Below are positions 34,080-45,900 of a stretch of 64,000 nucleotides of DNA, piece by piece. Under the pieces are notes generated by a model that had not been told where the DNA came from, made no database searches, and saw only the letters and a program-made list of their open reading frames with translations. Numbering within the stretch: the first letter of the stretch is position 1; every line of letters starts with the position of its first letter. The position numbers were made by a program, and so were the translations under genes. The stretch covers positions 7,254,872 to 7,318,871 of the forward strand of contig NC_084807.1 in NCBI RefSeq assembly GCF_963583255.1, written 5' to 3'. The DNA is from Pyrus communis (lineage: Eukaryota; Streptophyta; Magnoliopsida; Rosales; Rosaceae).

Positions 34080-36135
34080 CTTCAATAGGGCTGCTTGTTC
34101 AAAAATCGAAGAGGCACCACTCTCCAAATTTCGAGAAATGGATTTCCTGGGTTAAAATTTATTAGCAATCTTCACACGCGACATCAGTTCCTCGGATACC
34201 AAGGACAACTTTGCCAAAGAACTCTGACAAAGTTAAGACAGGTAAATGTTGAAGGCCCAGTTACCATACTATTACCCACAAGGATAAAGGAACAGCACCA
34301 CTGCTTGATTATTGGAAAATCCTTATGTGTGTCAACCTCTGTGCTCCGTGGCAAAGCAAACTTGCAAAAATGCCCAACTTTTCTTCACATCTGAGAAAAC
34401 ACTCCCAACAAGATTGCTTGCCCAGAAATCAAAGAGGCACCGCTCTCCGAATCTCGAGAACCATATCCCCAACAAGATTGCCTGCTCAGAAATCGAAGAG
34501 GCATCGCTTCCCGAACTTTGAGAAGTCAGATTTCATTGAATAAAATTTGTCCACAATCCTCACACGCAACATCAGCTTTCTAGATACCACAGACCACTTT
34601 TTCAAAGTGCTCTGACAAAGTTAAAACACGTGAACCTTGCAGCGACCACTACATTGCTTTGACCGAGAAGGGTAAAGGAACAACATTACCACCCGCTATT
34701 GGGACAATTCCTATATATGTCGACCTCTATCCTCCATAGCCAGGTAGACCTGCCAAATAATAAAAAATGCTCAACCCTTCCTCATATCCGAAATGGCACT
34801 CCCAATCTAGCCTCTCGAAATACTCTGTTTTCTTCTCCTTCGATAATACCCATGCCAACAAGCCACATCAGAGCAAGAATATCTCATATCATCAGGGTTG
34901 AAAGCAAGAGTATCCCATATCATGCTTTTTCCCTGTCTTTTCCTTTGCCCTTGCTCTTACCTGCAGGACAAGGAGAAAGAATGCAATCAGTCAGAACCTG
35001 AAATCAAACTTCCGATCTAGAACTGATTGCCCGGAACCTTTGCCTGGTCGTTTGCCTATCATTGCTCTCGAGTACTCATCCTCAACTGTTGTCAAGGTCA
35101 TGAATTCCTTCGGTAAATACCTCAGAACAGTTGGTACGATATTGGCTCTTTACACTGAAGCTGCCAAACATGGATGAGTCACTGAGAAGTCGTGCTCTAA
35201 AGGACCATTTAAATGCAAAGGTTGTGCACTATTTCTGCTATACAAAAGATTGAAGCAGAAGTTCAACGGCTAGCTAGAACATATCACTACAGCATGACGC
35301 CTTTCTTGTGGAACCACACAATCCAGACGGAATAGTCTAAGTCAAATCCAAGCTCGGCATCATTGCTCTAATTGAAGAGATCGAGAAGCTTCAACAGCCT
35401 TTTGCTAGCACCGTCGTCGAAGAACAAATCTTCGCCATACCACATCTACTATTTTGTCAAACAGCAAAAATATCCCATATCATCAAGATCGAGCATACTC
35501 CAGGTCTGACGGACTTGTTTTGACCTTCAAATTTTGGAATCGGCTCGCTCCTTTGGAGGAAACCAAAAAACCCTCTAGCCCAGTTCAAGAATACACCTGT
35601 GGAAAGTCAAGTACAATAAAGCACGTGCCGATTCGTCCGTCTTCTCCAAAAACAAGAGTACCTCATATCATCTCTTTTCCCTGTTTCTTCTCTTTATCCT
35701 TATTGCTGAATGAGAGACAGGGAGAATGATTACAATTAGCCGAAACCCAAGATCAACCTACAGATCTGAGACTGATTGCTTGGAACCTTGATTGCTTACC
35801 TTGTCTGTTACCTCATTCGGCATATCTCCTCGCTTAGAGACTTGGGGGACTCCTACTATATGGTTTGTATCGCACTTGACCAAACCCGAAACTACAAGTA
35901 AGCTTCAAATGAAAATGATACATTACCTTGTGCGTCAATGCCAACTAAAGATACCACTCCTAGATGAAGGAAAAGTACTTCCAAGAGAAGATGCCACATC
36001 TACTTACAGGACAGAGAAGGCAAGTGAAGGCGACACCACACTTCGGTACTTGGAAGTTTCGTGATTACTCAATGGCTTGGATCTTGCAAGTCCCCAACCG
36101 AGGAGCTTCCCTTACTCGGGAACTTAGGGGAGCAC
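34080..36135. other. Repetitive non-coding tail of the Gypsy element
   Basis: Units such as AGAAATCGAAGAGGCACCGC and CAACAAGATTGCCTGCCCAG recur at 34100, 34425 and 34485. A longer block beginning near 34560 echoes the one near 34170 (CACACGCAACATCAGC / CACACGCGACATCAGT). The purine-rich ACTTAGGGGAGCAC just before 36136 is the likely polypurine tract. Confidence 0.65.
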
Positions 36136-36653
36136 TGTTTGTACTATACTTGACCAATCCCGAAACTACTAAGCATCGGTCAGCAGCATACCGTCAAGGA
36201 CCCACAAGACTTTTCCTCCAACTAGGAGGCCAATCACAACGTGACACATGTCGGCATCAGAGGCCAATCATAGCGCAACACGTGTCAATATCAGAGGCCA
36301 ATCACAACACGACACGTGTCAATGTCACAACAAAACTAGAAACTCTATTCTATAAAAGGGGATCATTCTCCCACAATAATCCCTAATGTCATTTGTACTA
36401 AACTATTCACTAAAACTCACTAAAAGAGAGCTTAAACCTATGTATTTGTGTAAACCCTTCACAACTAATGAGAACTTCTCTACTCCGTAGACGTAGCCAA
36501 TCTGGGTGAACCACGTACATCTTGTGTTGTTTGCTTCCCTATCTCTATTCATTTACATACGTATCCACACTAATGACCAGAGCAACCTAGCGAAGGTCAT
36601 AAACCTCACACTTTCTGTTGTACCAAAGTCATCGCCGATTTTGTGCATCAACA
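36136..36653 (+). repeat. 3' LTR of the Gypsy element
   Basis: 518 bp, same ends and same length as the 5' LTR, with the triple CCAAT/ACGTG units conserved at 36227-36328. Confidence 0.93.
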
Positions 36654-36961
36654 AGGTACATTCATTATCTCTGAGATTAATGTTGAGGGCAGGTTTATTG
36701 AACGGACTAAGATTCTCTCCTCTCCTCTTTCTATCGTTTCCCTTCTCTCCTCTCACGCTCTCTATTTTGTTTTTCTCTTTCTATATAAAAAAAATTAATA
36801 TAAGAAGTTGACATGGCTTGACTGTTCAAATAGAACGGGAGAGAAGGGAAGGAAAAAAAAGGGAAGAGAATCTGGAGAGGTTTATAGGGCTGTGTTTCTT
36901 CCCACTAACACGTATGATGCTTGAGTACAATTGTGGAAAAGAAAATAGAACATAATAAAAG

Positions 36962-37779
36962 AGTGGTACTACGCCCACCCCATTGTCTTATCTTCTCACC
37001 TCATTTCTTTTTTCACCCACCAAAAATGTTAAAAGAAGAAAACACTATTTTCTCACCCACCATCATTCTTAAAATTCCCTAATATGATTTCAGCCCTCGA
37101 CACCCCTACTCTGTTGCAGTGCCGTACCAACTCCCAACACCCAACCCAGGTCCCCCAACCATCGAAACACCACCATGGCAGCAAAACTGCCTCACCACCT
37201 ATCTTCTTGTTCCCTGCATAGTCTAGATATTTTATTTTTCCTATGAATTTCAAGTATTGTAGAATGCAATGGAATTCAATGAGTAGGTTATGTATTTAAA
37301 GTTTTAGAAAGAAGGGAAATGAGAGAGAAGGGATGTGAGGTTTGGGTTGGGATTAGAACCAAAGAAGGGGTTGGGAGGACAGAGAGTTTGAAGCCATGGA
37401 TCTTATGAAGTAGTGATGGGTTATATATGATCGGTTGGTTCATATTTGATTTGATCCCTGAAATTAGGGTTTTGGAGAAAGAAAAAATGGAAGTAGAGAT
37501 ACTTGTTTACAAGAGATGGGATTTCGTCCCAGAAAGACACAATAATTAAATTGAAGGAGACAAGAATTTTTTTTCTTTTTTCTTTTACAGAGATAGTGAA
37601 CTGACATCAAGAAATGGGCAATCTGGCAATGTGCAATGGGCATAAGGAAATTGGCAATCTACGGAACATTTTTGTTTTGGTCCTTACATGTCGTTTACAA
37701 GAGGGTAAATTTGACATTAAAATTTATACTAAAATGTGGGTGGTGAAATAAGATAATGGAGGTGGGCTTATTAGCACTT
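36962..37779. mobile_element. MULE-like non-autonomous element, about 0.8 kb
   Basis: The left end, AGTGGTACTACGCCCACC then CCATTGTCTTATCTTC, matches the inverted right end, AGTGCTAATAAGCCCACC then TCCATTATCTTATTTC. TAATAAAAG (36953-36961) and TTATAAAAG (37780-37788) are a 9-bp duplication with one mismatch, as expected for Mutator-like elements. The interior has no transposase. Confidence 0.65.
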
Positions 37780-37788
37780 TTATAAAAG

Positions 37789-38640
37789 GTCTTTCGCACC
37801 CACATGAGCATGTGTAGAAAGGCTAGTAGATATAAAAGGAGAACAACCAAAAAGGGTTAAAACGCATTTTACACCACAAGGTTTGGGTCATTTGTAAAAT
37901 GAGCCACGAGGTTTCAATTTTCAAATATTACATGACGTGACTTCTAAATTGCACCAATCTAACCCTTCCGTCAATTTCATTGTGTAGTTATACGTTAAGT
38001 GTTGGCGTGACATATGCCCACATTTGAAGCAACGGCAATACTCCAAATGGTTGTGAGGGAGAGGATAATTGGCGTAATGTGTTCATAATAGTAAAGGTTG
38101 GCTCTAATGGGAAAATTTGTTTTTTTTTTCTTGTAAATGTCTTTTGGGTAACGTGGAACTCCGCGTTTACATTGGTTGAGTGTGCTAAGATTTATATGGA
38201 CTTTTATTGAGTTTTTAAAATGATAGATTTTTACGGATTTAATAGACTTTTACCGACTATTTGATATAACCCACTTCTCAATGCCCTATTTCAACCTGCA
38301 AGTAACACATATATGGCTTCGAAGGAAGAGAGAAGGAAGAGAGGAGCAGAGCTCCAATATATTTTTGCATTTTGATTTCTTTCTGTAAAATATATATGTT
38401 CCCTCACATCCAAAACATAAGCTCATATGGTCATACCTAACTCTCCACTTAAACAAACTGCCAGTTGGCAATGACTTATCACTATCTAATACTCATTATT
38501 TAATATGCTGAGACATCACTAATTGTGATCAAGAAATCATAGGTTCATAACACTATTATAAACTTCATAAAATTTTATAGACTTTTTAATGACCAATTCA
38601 TTAATAAGCAATATTATTTTAAAGTTTTCATTATTGAAAT
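37789..38640. other. Intergenic DNA with a one-armed repeat remnant
   Basis: 37865-37960 (TTTTACACCACAAGGTTTGG ... AAAATGAGCCACGAGG) resembles one arm of the MITE at 52240-52642. The opposite arm was not found. Nothing else recognised. Confidence 0.4.
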
Positions 38641-38669
38641 GGTGATCGTGACCATGACAAAGTGATCTT

Positions 38670-39010
38670 CATGAAGTGATAGTGACAACGATGGTCGTAG
38701 AAGTTTCACATGGTGATTGTCAGCAAGATGGTAAAAGTAAAGTTGATGTCTTTAGTGGCAGCAATATTAGTATGGGAGGTGATTGTGGTGGCGGGGTGAT
38801 GTGTGGGTGGTGGAGGAAAAAGGATGGGGACGGTGGTAATGGTGATAGAGGTTGTGGTCATAGTAGGAGTGGTGATAATGCTCATGGCAATAACTATGGT
38901 GGCGGTGATGATGAAAGTGGTGGCAGTGGGGGTGGAGATGATCATGGTAAGGTGGTGGTGGTGACCTGGTGATGAAAGTGATGATAACAATAGTCATTGC
39001 ATTAAGATGG
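38670..39010. repeat. GGT/GAT-rich low-complexity tract
   Basis: Irregular GGT, GAT and GGTGAT triplets over about 300 bp. Gly/Asp-rich (plus strand) and His/Thr-rich (minus strand) frames here are compositional artefacts. Confidence 0.8.
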
Positions 39011-39742
39011 GTGGTAGAGTATATCATTAGAGAATTAGAAAAATATGAAATACATCAAAATCTTAGGGGAGAGGTTGAATTTACTATGACAAAAAACTTA
39101 CATATAAAAGTACTCAAAGTCCATCAAAACCCATGACTTTTAAAATCCTTTAAAATAAATGAAATTTTGAATACATCCTGTTTTTTGTAGACTTACAAAA
39201 AGTCATAATTAAATACGACAAGATTTTCATAGACTTTTAAGCAGTCATAAATAGTGTCTATTCAATACAAGTAATTTTTATTGACTCCTTAAAATTCTAT
39301 ATTGAATATACTGGAATTTGAGAGTCAAGCAAAATCCATCCCTAAGAAAATTGTTAGGTCCTAATAGAATTGTCCTTCTGAGTATTTACTATGCAGTCCA
39401 TTGGACTCCAAAAGTATAAATTTATGTTCTCAAAATCTACATCACCAAAGTAGAACCTCAAAAGAAAAAACTATTTGCAGAAAACTCTGAAACAAAACAT
39501 GGAAGTAGCTTTGAGCCCAAGGCTTCCTCAAGAAGAGTTTTTCGAGTCCTGACCCGACAATTCTAATGTCAAATACGCAGCACAGAAATAAAATTTTGAT
39601 TCCATTATCAACTGTAATCGTTCAGTGAATCTCAACATAATTAGTCACTGCTTAATTAACTACACTAACACAGAAAGTGCACCGTTAATCCAAAGCTTGT
39701 ATGCATCATCCAAGACAAGAAACAAATCCTAAATCTAAAAAT
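39011..39742. other. Downstream flank of the JMJ gene
   Basis: AT-rich. The part from about 39640 matches the remnant at 15.0 kb and is likely 3' untranslated sequence. No separate gene seen. Confidence 0.45.
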
Positions 39743-39749
39743 CTTTAGC

Positions 39750-39936
39750 CGGTGGATCTTCTTCGGTAAACAAGGAGAGGCGGACAGCCTTCTTTTGGTG
39801 ACTGAGACAATGATGGTGGGATGTCAGGCTCTCCCGGGTGAGTTGTGTAACCAAGACGGGAAGCTAAAGTCAAAAGCTCTGAACGTATATGCTGGAATTC
39901 AGGATTCTGTATTCTATCCCTCTGTTCTGTTGTCTG
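39750..39936 (-). other. In-frame coding-like extension beyond the JMJ stop
   Basis: Directly after the TAA at 39937-39939 the same frame stays open for about 60 codons, reading QTTEQRDRIQNPEFQHIRSE, then LLTLASRLGYTTHPGEPDI, and stopping in the CGGCTAAAG region near 39750. The second half matches the remnant at 15.0-15.3 kb at protein level, so this was probably coding in the ancestor. The intact-looking gene may therefore be truncated by a nonsense change. The last 20 codons seem to be in a shifted frame relative to the remnant. Confidence 0.6.
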
Positions 39937-42900
39937 TTAAAAATGTGTAATGCGCTCAGTGAGGTTATCGAGATACTTCACCAATGTAACAAGACCAACA
40001 TTGGTGTGTCTAGAGACTGGTGAATGTGATGATTGCGAAGGCTTCTCTACAATAACCACGTCATCGTCTTCTTCTTCAGACTGTGATGATTGTGGAGGCT
40101 TCTCCACAATAATCACATCATCCTCTTCTTCAGACTGCGATGATTGTGGAGGCTTCTTCGCAACTGACTCTTCCCCTTTTGCCCTTCCTTTTTGTTGTTG
40201 TCCTCCACCTTCTAGCTCTCTCCATGCATGTCCAATGCTTCGCTCTTGAACAGTGGAATGTGCAGAAAGTAAGAATCGCTGCTCCTCGGATCCTTGGGCC
40301 TCTTCCTTATCACCACTTCCTTCTGTCTGTCCTCCAGCTTCTTCCCTTCTGCATGCCTTTTCAATTCTACCTATTTCAACAGGTGGCTGTGAAGTCTGCT
40401 GCTCCAAAAGAACTTGAACCTCCTCAATTTCCTTTCCTTCTTGTTGTCCGGAAGATTCTTCCTCTCTCCATGCATGCACATTTCTGCATTGTTCAAGAGG
40501 GGGCAGTGCACGCTGCTCCTCAACAACTTGAACCTTCTCGATTTCCATTCCTTTTTGTTGTCTGGAAGATTCTTCCTCGTGCACATTTATGCATCGTTCA
40601 AGAGGGGGCGGTGCAGGAAGTAAGAATCGCTGCTCCTCAGATCCATGGGCCTCTTCCTCATCACCACTTCCTTCTGTCTGTCCTCCAACTTCTTCCCTTC
40701 TGCATGCATGTTCAATTCTACGTAGTTCAACAGGTGGCTGTGAAGACTGCTGCTCCAAAACAACTTGAACCTCAATTTCCATTCCTTCTTGTTGTCCAGA
40801 AGATTCTTTCTCTCTCCATGCATGCACATTTCTGCATTGTTCAAGAGGGGGCAGTGAACGCTCCTCAACAACTTGAACCTCCTCGTTTTCCATTCCTTCT
40901 TGTTGTCCGGAAGATTCTTCCTCTCTCCATGCACGTACATTTCTGCATTGTTCAGGAGGGCGCAGTGAACACTGCTCCTCAACAACTTTGGACCTCCTAT
41001 TCTTCACCCCTTCCTTCTGCGGCCTTCTTGTCAACAGCTTCGACTTCCTCCTCTTCTCTCCTGTTTTTGGTCTTTCCACAGCTTCATTTCTCAATCCATG
41101 TCTGATGCCGTGGAACATCAAAATCAAAATCCAAACAGGTGAAACAAGTTGGGACTTAAACCTATATTCAGATTTGTTCATCCATTAATCCATCCAAGAA
41201 AATCCATTAACTAATTGACTAACCTCATATTTGTATCCAACTTCTCCACAACCTGATGGACAGAATGCAAAATCATTTTCTTCACCTGTTTCAAGAGCAG
41301 AACAGTAAGGCCTCAATAAAAAGAATTCTTTCACATCAGATATTCTCATGTCTCCACCACAACCCTTTGTCCAAACCAGAATTGTTTAACGTTAATGATC
41401 GCCTAATTAGGTATTGTCTCTATAAAATACATCTAAGAGAACATGGAAAAGGAAATACTAGTTGAATCAGGCAGACGCTCAGGTAAAAAGGATCTTGAAT
41501 TGACACCAAAAATGAACCACCCAAATGAGTACAAAAAGTACATAAAAAAGGGGAAGCTCTAGGCACAATGATTGAACAATTGATGCCAACCCAGCGGATA
41601 AAGAAAAATCCACCCATAACTCAAATTAGAACGAGTGATGTACAATTTGGTGTGACAAACCAAACGTATATCTACGAAGGACGACATACCTCCAATTTGT
41701 CCTCTTTAGCCCTGTGATTTTTTGGAAGTGTGCGGAACTCATCGGTCAACCGAATGCACTCACCAACATTTTCAGGTGAGACAAATTCAAGTGCAACTTT
41801 AATGCATGGCTGAGGAGAAAAATGACATTGTCAATATTTATTCAAATCTGATGTATTGAAATGATTCAAATGAACCAATCTGAACAACTTTCTTATTTAA
41901 CACACAGAGCAAGAGTGCTCGATGAGAGATTTATAAGAATAGAGTTTAGACTTTCAAGAGAGAGCGTGAATGAAAATATCTCAAAGATAATAATCTTTTC
42001 TTTCAATTTTAGATGGACAACAAATTTATCACCCTCAAAATTGAAAGAACATCAATTCTGGAATGGGTCTCTTCATAACTCATTAAGAAAGCTCATGAAT
42101 TGAATAGTAGGCATTGATGGTTTTGCAAGGAAAGAATCATATAATCGATAAAATACTAGTTACCTTCAAGTTTCTCACTTGGTGTGGACATCCTGCAGGA
42201 ATTAAAACAGCATCTCCAAGTTTCTGGATAAATGTCCACGGTTCAATCCCTGGAAAGATAGCACAAGAATATAAGATTTATAAATTGCAACTCCGACGGA
42301 CTATAAATTTAAATTGAACTGCACATAAATATATATATTGAAGCAACCATATGCTTCCTTCAGCTTCCTTTTGTGCTGCATTGTCAGATAAAAGGTTTGG
42401 TCATGTATGGGATGAATAACCTGCCAAAAAAAAAAAAAAGAAAGTTGGAAACACATTAATATAAACAAAAACATGAGAAAGAAACATGAGAAGGATGGCT
42501 TGGAGTCCATGCTATTTAGCTCTCTCATTTTACACAAAAGTGTTTCTCCTTTATGGTGGCACTACCGTCCTGGTCATAGCTCATTTAAGTCGTAGTCCAA
42601 TACAGTATTTGAGTCCTTGTCTATTCTAGAATCACCATCATGTTTCTTTGTTCGTAGAGAACTTAATCATATAATCAACCGCTGTGAAATAGTTCATACT
42701 CATATATGGGTTGTGTCTAGAAATAAAAGCAAGCTGAGATTTCCTTATTGGCTTATTGTCACATTTGTCGAAAGTAGTATCAAGGAAATGTTACGCTGTA
42801 AGAGTTAGGGTGCTTATGCGATTGTACTCTTTTATGACTAAGAATGCATACTTTCCCCAATATGGGATGAACCTTCACTCCCCTCTCTGTTACTCCTAGC

Positions 42901-45900
42901 TCATTAGCTAAACCCCAACAATTCATGAGCAACTGATTACCTGCTGCACTGGACAACAGAAAGTATGCCTGAATTCCTTGCAGTGCTTCTGAAGATAATC
43001 GTTCAGCTTAGGAACATCTTCACGCCGGAAAATATCCCATAAAGCACCACCCTCTATATTCTTTTCAGACTTGGAACCCTCTGAAAAACCTTCACCATTC
43101 AACCTAGACACACCAGAATCGCCAGACTGGTTACTATCAACATTTTCTTCCACGGTCTGAAAATTTCCAAAAATTTCCCTTCTGTCTAGTTCAATGTGCC
43201 TCTTTTTCAACCTTTTCATAGTCTCCATTTGCTTGGGAGTAAGGGGGGCCACTTCAGTAGTATTTGTCAAAATGTTCACCTGAGACAAGTTATTCAGGAC
43301 AACATATATTGAAGTTACAATATGCAGAAGAGGAGAACAAAAAAGAAAGAACCCTGAGCTTGCAGAATGCTACTAAATTAAAAAATTCACCAAAAAAAGT
43401 TTTCAGCAATGATTTCTAACTAAAAAATAAAAATGCAAGAAACAAACATTACAACATATCCAATTGATTGAAATATCAAATATGACTGTAAAACCAATGG
43501 TGACGTTTCTATAAATCCTTCACATTTATACTAAATCATATCAGTACTATAACCAACCACCAACCAAAGTACTTCGACAAACCACCAACCATAAGACTCA
43601 TTTGGGAAGCATAAAACTTCCCCTGGGTGTGGTGTTGAACACCTAAACAACACAGACACTGAAACACACTTCAGGCACGTTACACCAATCACAAATAAAA
43701 CAGAGCATAGAACAACAAGGGATACAACAGTGGCATGCAATTATGCGGGAGAGTTTTTTGATATTCCTAATGGAATTAATTCTTTTGACATGAAATCTAT
43801 TAACCTTATAATATTTAAAATACTCCAAAATTGATAATATATCCCCTTGTTGTTTTATTTCCATAATCTTTTCAATGAAGGACATGAAAGGAGTACTTCT
43901 TCGGGGGAGTTGAGTAACTCTGAAGAGTGTAGAAATTACTTCTTCAACCGCCGAATCAGGAAGGAAGAAGTGGTTGTAGCTTTGAAAAAGATGAAGCATA
44001 GAAAAGCAGTGGGCACATATGATATACTGATCGAAGTGTGGAATGTCTTGGGAGAGACGGGTACAACATGGCTCACAAACCTTTTCAATAAGATTTTGGA
44101 AACGAAGAAGGTGCCAAATGAGTGGCGAAAAAGAACTTTGGTGCCTATCTACAAAATAAGGGCGATGTACAAAATTGCATGAACTATAGGGGTATTAAGT
44201 TAATGAGTCATACAATGAAGCTATCGAAGAGAGTAAATGAGCATAGACCGAGGCAAGAGACAGGGGTCTTAGACAATCAATTTGGGTTCATGCCAAGGTG
44301 CTCAGCCATGGAGGCAATCTATCTCTTACGACGATCGATAGAAAGATATAGAAATATGAAAAAGGATTTGCCCATGGTATTTATAGATTTGGAAAAAACG
44401 TATGATAGGGTCCCAAGAGAGATTCTTTGGAGGATTTTAGAGAAGAAAGGAGTACAAGTAGCATATATCCAAGTTATAAAGGATATTTATGATGGAGCAA
44501 GGACTACTGTAAGAACTCATGAAAGACAAGTCGAAAGTTTTCCCACAACTGTAGGGCTACATCAAGACTCATCTTTAAGTCTTTACCTTTTTGCATTGGT
44601 AATTGATGAGTTAACTGAACATATTCAAGATGATATTCCTTGGTGTATGCTTTTCGCAGACAATATAGTGTTGATAGATGAAACTCAGGTGGGAGTAAAT
44701 GCGAAGCTTAACCTTTGGTGGAAAGTATTGGAATCTCAAGGACTTTGCCTAAGTAGGTCAAGAACAGAGTATATGGAGTGCAAGTTCAGGGGGAACGAAG
44801 GTGCAAATAAGTTAGGGATGAGGATTGGAGATCAAGAAGTACCAAAGAACAAACGCTTTGGCTATCTTGGATCTATCTTGCAAAAGAAGAAGAATTGGGT
44901 GGAGACCTCAATCACAAAATGCAAGCTGGATGGATGAAGTGGAAGACTGCATCGGGTGTGTTGTGAAACTGTCATATGCCACTAAAGCTCAAGGGAAAAT
45001 TTTATAGGACGACAATAAAACCGGCAATGCTTTATGGCATGGAATGTTGGGCGGTGAAGCATCAACATGTACACATAATGAGTGTAGCGGAGATGAGAAT
45101 GCTTCATTGGATGTGTGGGTACACGAGAAAGGATAAGATTAGGAATGAAGATATACGAGGCAAATTAGGAGTAGCCGAAATTGAAGATAAGATGAGAGAG
45201 AATTGGTTAAGGTGATTTGGACATGTGAAATGAACATCTACAAATGCTCCAGTTAGAAGATGCGAGTACAAGACAGAGGCTTAGGGCCAAAGGGGTAAAG
45301 GGGTACAGGAAGACCTAGGAAGACTTGCAAACAGACTCTAAGAAAAAGTTTGGACTACTTGGATCTAACAGAAGACATGACACAGAACCGAGCGCAATGG
45401 CGTTCTAGGATTCAAATAGCCGACTCCACTTAGTGGGATAAGGCTTTGTTGTTGTATTGTGTCACTATTGTGCCGAACCATTGTCTACAGTGTCTGTGCT
45501 TCTCAAAAACTACCAAAATGAAGAATGAAATTCAAGAGACTTGGTATGTATAACATATGATGCACAAGCCAAGAGTTAGAATTCTACAATAAAAAATAAA
45601 AATAAAAGAACAAGGACGAGAGTTTAGAATTGGTAACTCAAACATTACAGTCAGCACAAAAGTAAGGAGAACTCTAAGTCATTGTACAACTAGATCCTAC
45701 TACTCTTGCACTTCATTTTCCAAATTGCTAAATTTTCATCACAGGAAAATTATCCGACAACTAGCCGGACCTCACTGAGATGCCGATTAAACAAGTCCTA
45801 GATACAAGTATAAGTATGAAAAACTTCCAAAAAGAGACAGAGAAGCAAACTGCAAACCAGCTTTGTAGATTTTGACTCCAAAATTATGTCCAGGCAGTAA

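Larger units (their letters stand above)
22809..36653 (+). mobile_element. Ty3/Gypsy LTR retrotransposon, Tat-like lineage, decayed
   Basis: Two 518-bp LTRs (22809-23326 and 36136-36653) both start TGTTTGTAC and end CATCAACA. I count about 20 mismatches between them and no indels. The flanks GGGTA and AGGTA are a target duplication with one mismatch. TGGCGCCGTCTGTGGGAA after the 5' LTR is the primer site, and a purine-rich tract lies before the 3' LTR. The order gag, protease, reverse transcriptase, RNase H, a second RNase H-like domain, integrase and a long non-coding 3' region with an antisense ORF fits Tat elements. A solo LTR (27436-29366) is inserted. Stops throughout make it non-autonomous. 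Confidence 0.92.

Noticed and set aside
38676..39027. Gly/Asp-rich and His/Thr-rich frames on both strands
   Set aside because: Products of GGT/GAT low-complexity DNA; no start context, introns or domain.
40140..41105. 321-codon plus-strand frame opposite the JMJ last exon
   Set aside because: It is the antisense reading of a repetitive, spliced coding exon whose minus-strand frame joins 12 other exons.
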